DNA from: Chitinivibrionales bacterium
GTDB taxonomy: Bacteria; Fibrobacterota; Chitinivibrionia; Chitinivibrionales; WJMI01
Direction of reading: 5' to 3'
Assembly (NCBI GenBank): GCA_014729595.1
Contig: WJJU01000034.1
Coordinates: 1 to 10,250, forward strand
DNA length: 10,250 nt
Shown here: in pieces, positions 1 through 6,261 of the stretch
How the letters are laid out: each line of letters starts with the position of its first letter
Position numbering within the stretch: the stretch's first letter is position 1
Notes under the pieces: model-generated
The model's input: the letters and a program-made list of their open reading frames with translations, nothing else
The model's database searches: none
Told to the model about the DNA's origin: nothing
Made by a program: the position numbers and the translations under genes

Positions 1-860
1 AATTGCTTAAGCAAAAAGTTCAACAGCTTTACGTATCGCCGGACAAAGTAGGCAGAAGCGAAGTGGAAAGCTTTTTTGCGGAGTATAGCGACAGCCTTCC
101 TCCCGCCGGCGAAAGTGTTCTTCTATCGATGATACGAATTCAAATAAACCCTTCCGAAAAGGTTCGACAAGAAGCTTATGACCGCATAAGCTCGATCAAG
201 GCGCGGCTTGATAATGGAGAAGATTTTTCTGAATTGGCCAAAAAGTTCTCCGAGGGACCAAATGCGGAGTTCGGCGGCGATTTAGGTTTTATTAGTAAAG
301 GATCCTTGGGTGAATTAACATTCGAAGAAAAAGCTTTTTCAATGTCGGTCGGCGAAACTAGTGATCCGTTTCAGACAAGACTTGGATTCCATATTGTTAA
401 AATTCTTGCTCGAAAAAACGACCAAATACATGTTAAACAAATATTCATACCTGTTTCTCCGGCCGAAGGTGAAATAAAAAGGGTTACTTCTTTGCTTGAT
501 TCGATCCGAACTCACACCGAAAGCCGTAACGATTTCGTCGACGCCGTCAAAAAGTACAGCTCGGACGCTTTGTCGCGTTCCAGGGACGGTCAAATGAAAT
601 GGCGGCGGGTCAGCGAATTACCTACGTCGCTTCGACAGGCGGTCGATACTCTCAAAGTTGGTCAAATCACAAAACCGCTTCGAGAGGATCAGGCCTTGAC
701 GATTTACCGGGTCGATGAACGAGTGGAAAATCGCCCACTCACACTTGAGCATGATTGGAACGATATTGAGTCAATAGCCCGCCGTATTCATACTCAACAG
801 CAGCTTCTTGAACTGGTTAAGAAATGGCGGGAAGAAACTTTTATCGATGTTAGACTTTGA
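1..860 (+). CDS. SurA-like parvulin peptidyl-prolyl cis-trans isomerase, 5' truncated by the window edge
   Basis: This is the C-terminal part of a periplasmic folding helper of the SurA/PpiC (parvulin) family, which isomerises X-Pro bonds and escorts outer-membrane proteins. The frame is open to the left edge, so signal peptide and most of the SurA_N chaperone segment lie outside; the TTG at position 3 is not a real start. Counting from base 3, a linker helix is followed by a well-formed parvulin domain (about residues 40-138): EFGGDLGFI at 89-97, a conserved GFHI at 128-131, and the DFSELAKKFSEGP helix before them. A second parvulin-like domain (about 142-240) keeps the fold pattern (VGQITKPL near 219-226) but lacks the GGDLGW core and the GFHI histidine, so it is probably structural, as one PPIase domain often is in SurA. 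A basic helical tail ends at TGA 858-860, overlapping the methyltransferase start. Family assignment is secure; true SurA orthology is inferred. Confidence 0.9.
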   Translation, partial: LLKQKVQQLYVSPDKVGRSEVESFFAEYSDSLPPAGESVLLSMIRIQINPSEKVRQEAYDRISSIKARLDNGEDFSELAKKFSEGPNAEFGGDLGFISKGSLGELTFEEKAFSMSVGETSDPFQTRLGFHIVKILARKNDQIHVKQIFIPVSPAEGEIKRVTSLLDSIRTHTESRNDFVDAVKKYSSDALSRSRDGQMKWRRVSELPTSLRQAVDTLKVGQITKPLREDQALTIYRVDERVENRPLTLEHDWNDIESIARRIHTQQQLLELVKKWREETFIDVRL

Positions 861-1600
861 AAACCGACACGTGCTATAGTGCTTTAGCGACTATTTACGA
901 CAGGGTTATGTCCCATGTCGAGTACCGGCAATGGTACATGCTGATCGGAAAGGTAATCAAGCGTCATCTTCCGGTTACCATGCCGCGAATATTCGAGGTC
1001 GGAGGTGGAACGGGTATTCTCGGCCGTATGCTCACGGGCGACGGTTTCCGGTATATCGGTTCCGATCTTTCACCTTCCATGTGCCGTATGGCTCGAAAAT
1101 CCGGACTCCCGTTCATTTGCGCCGATGCGCGTCGTTTGCCTTCCCGCGGACCTTTCCACATGGTCATATTCCTCTATGACGGGATCAACTATTTGGAAAA
1201 GGAAGAATACCCTCAATTTTTCAGGGAAGCCTATCGACTGCTCTTACCCGGCGGTATTCTCCTTTTCGATATTACGACCGAAACAAATTCTCGTATGCAT
1301 TTTGTAGATTTTGTCGATTACGAGGAATTTGAAGACGCTTTTTACCTTCGGCACAGCTATTATGAGGCACGAACTGGCATACAACATAATAAGTTCACCA
1401 TATTCTTGCGCGAAAACGGGTCTGGAAGCTACAGCAAACACCATGAGCATCATCGTCAACGTGTACTTCCGGTTAGCGGAATCAAATCGCACATTCCTAC
1501 GGATCTTTTTTCAATCTTGGGAATATGGGACGGTTATTCTCTCAATCGTTACACCAAGCGATCCGACCGCATTCACTTTTGTTTAAGAAAGAATCAGTGA
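857..1600 (+). CDS. Class I SAM-dependent methyltransferase, substrate unknown
   Basis: A 247-residue soluble protein with the Rossmann-type methyltransferase fold. Motif I is IFEVGGGTG (45-53), the SAM-binding glycine loop; GSDLS (68-72) supplies the acidic residue at the end of beta-2 that holds the ribose; ADARRLP (89-95) fits motif II; and LLLPGGILLFDI (128-139) is the post-motif helix and strand. The opening YSALATIYDRVMSHVEYRQW is the N-terminal signature of a common small-molecule-type methyltransferase subfamily, so the TTG start at 857 is preferred over the ATG at 908, which would delete it. An in-frame TAG at 851 rules out anything further upstream. The TTG overlaps the preceding TGA (TTGA), with no clear Shine-Dalgarno, which points to translational coupling. 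The C-terminal half (about 145-247) is aromatic-rich and presumably forms the substrate site. ftsE starts one base after its stop. The methyl acceptor cannot be told from sequence. Confidence 0.92.
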   Translation: MKTDTCYSALATIYDRVMSHVEYRQWYMLIGKVIKRHLPVTMPRIFEVGGGTGILGRMLTGDGFRYIGSDLSPSMCRMARKSGLPFICADARRLPSRGPFHMVIFLYDGINYLEKEEYPQFFREAYRLLLPGGILLFDITTETNSRMHFVDFVDYEEFEDAFYLRHSYYEARTGIQHNKFTIFLRENGSGSYSKHHEHHRQRVLPVSGIKSHIPTDLFSILGIWDGYSLNRYTKRSDRIHFCLRKNQ

Positions 1601-1601
1601 C

Positions 1602-2306
1602 ATGATCCGCTTTTCGCATGTCACCAAGCTTTACGACAATTCCTCCGAGGCATTGAGCGATATATCGCTTTTTATAGACAAGGGTGAATTCATTTTTGTT
1701 ACCGGCGCCAGCGGCGCCGGTAAAACGACCTTGTTAAAGCATATTTACATGGAAGAACTGCCTACGATTGGCCAGGTGTTCGTATGCGGATATGAATCCA
1801 AAAAGCTCGAACCCCGCAGGCGCCGTCGCAATAAACTCCCTTTGCTTCGTCGTAAGCTGGGCATTGTCTTTCAGGATTTCCGCCTTCTCGGAGACAGGGA
1901 TGTCTTCGAAAATGTAGCTTTTGCAATGCGCGTGACCGGAGCCAAGGAAAGAGCGGTCAAGCGGAAGGTTTTCGAGGTACTTGCACTTACCGGGTTATCG
2001 CATAAATGTGCATATTTACCCAACCAGCTATCCGGCGGCGAACAGCAGCGCGTATGTATCGCTCGCGCCGTCGTAAACGATCCGTGGGTTGTACTTGCCG
2101 ATGAACCAACCGGTAATCTCGACCTCGGCGTATCGCTTGACATTTTCAGCCTTCTCAGAAAAATCAATAGTTGGGGAACGACGGTTATTATGGCCACTCA
2201 TGATCAATATATAATAGAACGATACCACTATCGGCGGTTGGTGTTGGAGCGAGGAAGAATCATCTCCGGAGCTGATTCAACCGTTAGACCAAAACTATGG
2301 AGGTAA
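1602..2306 (+). CDS. ftsE: Cell-division ABC transporter ATP-binding protein FtsE
   Basis: A 234-residue ABC ATPase. Visible motifs: Walker A GASGAGKTT (35-43), Q-loop Q91 in VFQDFRLL, signature LSGGEQQR (143-150), Walker B VVLADEP (163-169), D-loop GNLD (171-174) and switch histidine H200 (ATHD). The phrases QDFRLLGDRDVFENVAFAMRV and ARAVVNDPWVVLADEPTGNLD are characteristic of FtsE rather than LolD or MacB. FtsE normally pairs with the membrane protein FtsX at the division site, where the complex controls peptidoglycan hydrolases through periplasmic partners. No ftsX follows here; a sugar epimerase does. A run of five arginines (72-76) lies just before the LLRRKLG strand, slightly longer and more basic than in typical FtsE. 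It is coupled to the methyltransferase upstream (1-base gap), and its stop codon is 3 bases from the preferred epimerase start. FtsE is very likely; a related ATPase with another permease is the alternative. Confidence 0.92.
   Translation: MIRFSHVTKLYDNSSEALSDISLFIDKGEFIFVTGASGAGKTTLLKHIYMEELPTIGQVFVCGYESKKLEPRRRRRNKLPLLRRKLGIVFQDFRLLGDRDVFENVAFAMRVTGAKERAVKRKVFEVLALTGLSHKCAYLPNQLSGGEQQRVCIARAVVNDPWVVLADEPTGNLDLGVSLDIFSLLRKINSWGTTVIMATHDQYIIERYHYRRLVLERGRIISGADSTVRPKLWR
2299..2304 (+). promoter_or_regulatory. Ribosome binding site of the epimerase gene, decides its start
   Basis: GGAGGT lies at the very end of ftsE and overlaps its stop codon. Two ATG codons follow in tandem at 2307 and 2310. 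Spacing is 2 bases to the first and 5 to the second, so ATG 2310 is the better start, giving a protein beginning MNLVTG, as is usual for this family. Confidence 0.7.
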
Positions 2307-2309
2307 ATG

Positions 2310-3257
2310 ATGAATCTTGTCACCGGCTGTGCCGGGTTCATAGGTTTCCATGTGTCTTCGTATTTGCTCGAACGTGGAACACCGATAATCGGCATCGATT
2401 GCGTAAACGACTACTACGATCCCGAGTTGAAGGAAGCCAGATTAAAAATACTGAATCGTTATAAGGATTTTACCTTTTATCGATTCGATCTTTGTGATTA
2501 CGCAAAACTGAAGGAAGTATTTTCTTCTTATTCCATATCGCACGTGTGTCACCTGGCCGCGCAAGCGGGCGTGCGCTACTCTCTGGAGCATCCTTTCGTT
2601 TATCAAAAATCAAACAATGAAGCGTTCCTTAACATGTTGGAATGCGTTCGGCATTTCGGTACAAAAAATTTCGTTTATGCCTCTTCGTCGTCCGTATACG
2701 GGTGCAATACGAAATTGCCCTTTGCCGAAGAGGATCGTACCGATGAGCCGATATCCCTCTATGCCGCTACAAAAAAGGCCAATGAACTCACGGCTCACGT
2801 CTACAGCCGACTTTTCGGCGTCCCATGTTCCGGTCTACGCTTTTTTACCGTCTATGGGCCCTGGGGAAGGCCCGATATGGCTCTCTTTCTTTTTACAAAA
2901 GCCATTCTTTGCGGTGATACCATCGATGTATACAACCACGGCAAAATGAAACGTAACTTTACATACATAGACGACGTGGTTGAGGGCATCGCTCGCGTTC
3001 TCGCCGAGCCGAGACCCTATGCGATTTACAATGTCGGTAACTCCCGGGCCGAGGAACTTATGGATTTTATTCATGAAATCGAGGATGTGGTCGGAAAAAA
3101 AGCGGTGATGAATTTCATGGAGATGCAGCCGGGCGATGTCCCCGCCACGGTTGCGGATATAAGCAAGCTTGCGGAGCTTGGCTACGAGCCCACGACGAAT
3201 ATCGATGTCGGTATTCGCAGATTTGTCGATTGGTTCCGGGAATACTACAAGATGTAA
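2310..3257 (+). CDS. NAD-dependent epimerase, UDP-glucuronate 4-epimerase type
   Basis: An extended short-chain dehydrogenase/reductase of 315 residues (one more if ATG 2307 is used), full length for the family. Counting from ATG 2307: NAD-binding TGCAGFIG (6-13); acidic D31 of the IDCVNDYYD strand; CHLAAQAGVRYS (81-92); YASSSSVYG (124-132); catalytic YxxxK as Y152 and K156 in SLYAATKKANE; and RFFTVYGPWGRPDMALFLFT (178-197). The NDYYD, AAQAGVRYSLE, YGPWGRPDMA and GKMKRNFTYIDD blocks are hallmarks of UDP-glucuronate 4-epimerases, which make UDP-galacturonate for capsule, exopolysaccharide or LPS; simple GalE enzymes differ at these sites. It is cytosolic. It follows ftsE closely and precedes a polysaccharide-export gene, consistent with supplying an activated uronic acid for an exported glycan. 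Substrate is inferred from similarity to the subfamily. Confidence 0.92.
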   Translation: MNLVTGCAGFIGFHVSSYLLERGTPIIGIDCVNDYYDPELKEARLKILNRYKDFTFYRFDLCDYAKLKEVFSSYSISHVCHLAAQAGVRYSLEHPFVYQKSNNEAFLNMLECVRHFGTKNFVYASSSSVYGCNTKLPFAEEDRTDEPISLYAATKKANELTAHVYSRLFGVPCSGLRFFTVYGPWGRPDMALFLFTKAILCGDTIDVYNHGKMKRNFTYIDDVVEGIARVLAEPRPYAIYNVGNSRAEELMDFIHEIEDVVGKKAVMNFMEMQPGDVPATVADISKLAELGYEPTTNIDVGIRRFVDWFREYYKM

Positions 3258-3391
3258 TGCAAATCCACGCTAAAGACGCAGAGACGTGCTTTTTACTATT
3301 TTGATTTTTTGGCCGTTCTTCTTTGCGGCATGCATAAATCAGCTATCGCCGCCCAAAATCAATATCGCCGCAACAGCATCGAGGATACCTA
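3258..3391 (+). other. Intergenic spacer with short ACGC-type repeat and T-rich tract
   Basis: This 134-bp gap separates the four-gene cluster from the exporter gene. It begins with three spaced ACGC/ACGT units (3267, 3276, 3284), whose outer CACG (3266-3269) and CGTG (3284-3287) could pair as a weak 4-bp stem. CTTTTT and a long T-rich stretch follow to 3310, so a poor intrinsic terminator is possible. Downstream, TTGGCC (3309-3314) and CATAAA (3333-3338), 18 bases apart, are the best sigma-70-like boxes I can find, but both match poorly. A good Shine-Dalgarno, GAGGA (3381-3385), sits 6 bases before ATG 3392. Confidence 0.35.
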
Positions 3392-5896
3392 ATGGTAAGA
3401 CAGTCTTCGCTTAAGTGTCCGCGAATTTCTCCCGCCCCGCTCTTCTTTATCGCAGCCTATTTTGGATTGCTTCTCGTAGCCGTCGCACAAGCTCAGCCCG
3501 CTTTTGACGCCTCCATGCTTAATGATCTCCCAAGCAAGGAAATGCGGGATAAATTACCAACAGGCCACCCCGCAAAAGCTTCCCAGCTTATGAATGAGCT
3601 GTCCGAAAGAATGCGGAGGCAAGACAGCACGGAGCTTGGTTCTACTCGGCCAAACGAAATGGGCGCCGAATTTTCCGGGGACAGTACTTCGGATACCCTC
3701 TCGAGAAAACCGCCTTTGTCGGTTTACGAAAAAATTGTTCAAGGAGAGGTTGTCGATCCCGATCAAGTTTTGGACTCTCTTGAAATATTCGGGCATTCGG
3801 TTTTTTCGGACGGCAAAAATAGAGCGTCGATCCCCAACGACCAACTGTCGGTTCCCGCGGACTATCCGGTCGCTCCCGGCGATGAGATATTGGTGACGCT
3901 CTGGGGGCGTATCAATGAAGAACATCGCATAACCGTTGACCGAGACGGGAGGGCAAGCATCTCCCGCATTGGACCCATACCGGTAGCAGGAGTTCCTTTT
4001 GATGTAATGCAAAGAAACATAGTGGAACGTATCGAAAATATCGAAGGCGTTAAGGCCTCGGTTACCATGGGCCGGTTGCATTCAATTCGGATTTTCATCG
4101 TCGGGGAAGTTCGACGGCCGGGGCAATACACACTCAGTGCTCTTTCGAATGCCACAAATGCGCTGTTCTCCGCCGGTGGAGTAACAAAGCGAGCCTCTCT
4201 TCGCAACATAAAACTGGTCCGAAACGGCAAAACCGTCGCTATTCTGGATTTTTACGACTTTTTAATGGCCGGCGATAATTTTGGTCACATACGTCTAAAA
4301 AGCGGTGACGTTCTGGTTGTTCCCGTCGTAAAAAAAATGGCGGCGGTAGCCGGCAATGTTCGTCGAAGCGGGTTATATGAATTTAAAGATGAAACCTCTC
4401 TGTCGGAACTCATCAGCCTTGCCGGGGGACTCACGGCGTCATCATGGCTAAATCGGATTCAAGTGGAACGATTCGAGGATAATGAGTATCAAACCGTCCT
4501 GGATTTACGGATGTCCGATTCGGCATCGCTTCCCTCTTTCCCCATTCACGACGCCGATATAGTAAAAGTGTTCCCCGTCCTTGTTCGTGATCGAAATGCC
4601 GTTTTTTTGGAGGGCAATGTCATGCGTCCCGGCAAATACGAGCTGAAGGAGGACATGCGAATAAGCACTCTTATTCCCGACTACCAAGCGCTAAGATCCG
4701 AAACTTATTTCGAATACGCCATCATCAAACGGCAAGTACCACCCTCTTATGCCGAACGGTTGCTTTCATTTAATTTGGTCAACGCAATCGAAGATCCCGG
4801 CAGCCCGGATGATCTTCTCCTTGAGGCACGCGACAGAATAATTATTTACCATCGAGATCGCTTTGAGCCAAACAGGATGGTCTCCTTGGAGGGAGCGGTT
4901 AATGCTCCCGGACAATACTCTCTGCTCGAAAATATGCGGATAAAAGATTTAATACTCGAAGGTGGCGGCCTTACTGATCGTGCCAGCATTGATCGCGGTG
5001 AAGTTTATCGGCGTGTTTTTGAAGGGGATACGGTTTCAACCCGCAAAATTCGCTTCTGTATTGATTGCGCAATGGAAGACGATCCGTCGCACAATCTTGA
5101 ACTTCGGAAATTCGATAAAATCTACATTCGATCAAAACCGGGGTGGGAAGAGGAGCGTATAATAGAATTGCGGGGTGAATTTGTATATCCCGGTACTTAC
5201 GTTATACTCGCGGGGGAAACGTTGGCCGATGTTATTGATCGAGCCGGAGGTTTTACCGGCCGGGCGCACCTCGAAGCGGCGATTTTCACGCGCCAATCGG
5301 TAAAGAAAATGGAAGAAGAACGCAATCGCCGGTACATTCGCAAACTAGAAAATGATATAATGAAAATTACCGCCGAAATTGCGTCTAAAGATAATCCGGA
5401 AGATGCACGGATTGTTCTCAATCAGCAATTAGCGCTGCTCGAGCGTCTAAAGAATCTCGAATCGGTCGGCCGTATAGTCGTGGATCTGACGCACCGAAAT
5501 TCGTTCGAAGATTTTACCCTCGAGAGCGGAGATGTGCTTACCGTACCGCCAAAACTTTATACCATTTCGGTTCTCGGCGAGGTTTTTAACCCATCTACGT
5601 TCCAACTCAACCCGCGAGAACGAAAAACCGAGTATTATCTCGAAAATGCAGGTGGATTGAAAGATGGCGCAAACAGAAGGGATATTTATATAATTCGTGC
5701 AAATGGAAGCGTCATTCCAAAGCGCGGCAAGAGAATCCTGCATTACAAAATGTCCGCGGGCGACGTAGTGGTTGTTCCACCGAAAATACGCCATGTGAGT
5801 GGCTACCGTATATTCATGGACACAATCGACGCAATCTATAAGGTCGCCGTTACCGCGGGGGTAATTGTTGCCTTGTCATTCGGTACCGGAAAATGA
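3392..5896 (+). CDS. Multi-SLBB outer-membrane polysaccharide export protein (Wza-related)
   Basis: An 834-residue secreted protein related to Wza-type exporters, which form the outer-membrane channel for capsule or exopolysaccharide. Residues 1-34 are a signal peptide (hydrophobic core about 16-32, likely cleavage AQA/QP). No cysteine follows the cleavage point, so unlike Wza it does not look like a lipoprotein. A low-complexity linker leads to the Poly_export domain (about 154-232; DYPVAPGDEILVTLWG at 157-172). Six SLBB-type units follow, starting near 233, 316, 402, 497, 592 and 724, each with a G-x-V-x-x-P-G-x-Y/F-like opening (GEVRRPGQY, GNVRRSGLY, GNVMRPGKY, GAVNAPGQY, GEFVYPGTY, GEVFNPSTF). 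A charged helical insertion (about 637-695) resembles a coiled coil inside the fifth unit. Residues 815-831 form a hydrophobic helix, as in Wza's membrane-spanning C-terminus. Proteins of this long multi-SLBB type occur in many non-enteric bacteria. The start is supported by GAGGA 6 bases upstream. The exported polymer is unknown. Confidence 0.92.
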   Translation: MVRQSSLKCPRISPAPLFFIAAYFGLLLVAVAQAQPAFDASMLNDLPSKEMRDKLPTGHPAKASQLMNELSERMRRQDSTELGSTRPNEMGAEFSGDSTSDTLSRKPPLSVYEKIVQGEVVDPDQVLDSLEIFGHSVFSDGKNRASIPNDQLSVPADYPVAPGDEILVTLWGRINEEHRITVDRDGRASISRIGPIPVAGVPFDVMQRNIVERIENIEGVKASVTMGRLHSIRIFIVGEVRRPGQYTLSALSNATNALFSAGGVTKRASLRNIKLVRNGKTVAILDFYDFLMAGDNFGHIRLKSGDVLVVPVVKKMAAVAGNVRRSGLYEFKDETSLSELISLAGGLTASSWLNRIQVERFEDNEYQTVLDLRMSDSASLPSFPIHDADIVKVFPVLVRDRNAVFLEGNVMRPGKYELKEDMRISTLIPDYQALRSETYFEYAIIKRQVPPSYAERLLSFNLVNAIEDPGSPDDLLLEARDRIIIYHRDRFEPNRMVSLEGAVNAPGQYSLLENMRIKDLILEGGGLTDRASIDRGEVYRRVFEGDTVSTRKIRFCIDCAMEDDPSHNLELRKFDKIYIRSKPGWEEERIIELRGEFVYPGTYVILAGETLADVIDRAGGFTGRAHLEAAIFTRQSVKKMEEERNRRYIRKLENDIMKITAEIASKDNPEDARIVLNQQLALLERLKNLESVGRIVVDLTHRNSFEDFTLESGDVLTVPPKLYTISVLGEVFNPSTFQLNPRERKTEYYLENAGGLKDGANRRDIYIIRANGSVIPKRGKRILHYKMSAGDVVVVPPKIRHVSGYRIFMDTIDAIYKVAVTAGVIVALSFGTGK

Positions 5897-5912
5897 TTTC
5901 TCATTGCCAACC

Positions 5913-5940
5913 GCCGAAAACGTTTTTCCGTTTTCAAGGC
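5913..5940 (+). terminator. Hairpin downstream of the exporter gene, possible terminator without U-tract
   Basis: GAAAACG (5916-5922) pairs perfectly with CGTTTTC (5929-5935) around a 6-base loop, and flanking GCC (5913-5915) can pair with GGC (5938-5940) across an AA bulge. It begins 17 bases after the exporter stop, where a terminator is expected. It is AT-rich in the stem and not followed by a T-run on either strand, so classic intrinsic termination is doubtful. Confidence 0.35.
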
Positions 5941-5957
5941 CGGGTCGCGGTTTCTGA

Positions 5958-6180
5958 GCCTATACTTGCCTTGAGCAAAGTGATGTATCGAAATGCCCGG
6001 ATATGAACCGAACCACCTAAAATGAGGTGGTCCCGACGGATCCCCTCCCTAAAGCATGCTCGTTGAGTCGGTGCAAACTGAGAGCCGTGCTCAGAATGGC
6101 CTATGTCGGGGAAGGTCGGGCGAGAAAGGCATGATGTGATCCCGCAAAGCTGAATACAACTAATATCTCCGGAGATAGGC
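5958..6180 (+). ncRNA. Candidate structured RNA in the convergent gap, family not identified
   Basis: This stretch carries nested complementary segments and no convincing reading frame. GCCTAT (5958-5963) pairs with ATAGGC (6175-6180), closing the whole region. Inside are TTGC/GCAA (5966-5969 with 5975-5978), ATGCC/GGCAT (5993-5997 with 6128-6132), a hairpin ACCACCT/AGGTGGT (6012-6018 with 6025-6031, loop AAAATG), and directly abutting it CCCGAC/GTCGGG (6032-6037 with 6115-6120), continued after a small internal loop by TCCCC/GGGGA (6041-6045 with 6108-6112). Within that arm is CTGAG/CTCAG (6078-6082 with 6090-6094). The unpaired stretches are A-rich on the plus strand (TCGAAA, CTAAAG, GCAAAC, GAGAAAG), as is common in folded RNAs, which favours plus orientation. 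It lacks the signature sequences of tmRNA, SRP RNA and RNase P RNA, and its multi-branch shape is unlike 6S RNA. A decayed group II intron domain I is one possibility; a free-standing ncRNA is another. Confidence 0.45.
6164..6177. repeat. Perfect 14-bp palindrome TATCTCCGGAGATA
   Basis: TATCTCCGGAGATA reads identically on both strands with no spacer. As RNA it could fold to a 5-bp stem with a CCGG tetraloop; as DNA it could be a dimeric protein site. It overlaps the 3' arm of the outer stem of the candidate structured RNA, so the two pairings would compete. It lies between two convergent gene ends, not near a start codon, which makes an operator role less likely. Confidence 0.6.
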
Positions 6181-6238
6181 AGGTGACGAATCAATACGAA
6201 CAGCTCGTCGAGGTTGGCCTGAGTAGTAGCTCATTTTC

Positions 6239-6256
6239 AAAGCGGCTTCAACCCGC
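6239..6256 (-). terminator. Weak hairpin after gyrA, possible terminator
   Basis: Reading the minus strand, 6 bases after the gyrA stop, GCGG (6256-6253) pairs with CCGC (6245-6242) around a 7-base loop, followed by only TTT before purines. The position fits a gyrA terminator, but the stem is short and the T-run poor, so this is a weak call. Confidence 0.25.
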
Positions 6257-6261
6257 GGATT

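Noticed and set aside
3554..4081. 175-codon minus-strand frame opposite the exporter gene
   Set aside because: It is antisense to the signal-peptide and Poly_export regions of a convincing gene and resembles no known family.
5961..5966. TATACT as a -10 box for the candidate RNA
   Set aside because: It matches TATAAT at five of six positions, but no -35-like sequence lies 16-18 bases upstream and it sits inside the closing stem, so it may be chance.
5934..6194. 86-codon minus-strand reading frame across the convergent gap
   Set aside because: It runs antisense through all the paired segments of the candidate RNA, has no recognisable domain or Shine-Dalgarno, and its composition looks like translated structured RNA.
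5897..6261. tmRNA, RNase P RNA, SRP RNA or 6S RNA in the convergent gap
   Set aside because: I looked for the GGTTCGA-type tmRNA end, the GAGGAAAGTCC block of RNase P RNA and the GGTCAGGTCCGGAAGG loop of SRP RNA and found none; the branched pairing does not fit the single long hairpin of 6S RNA.
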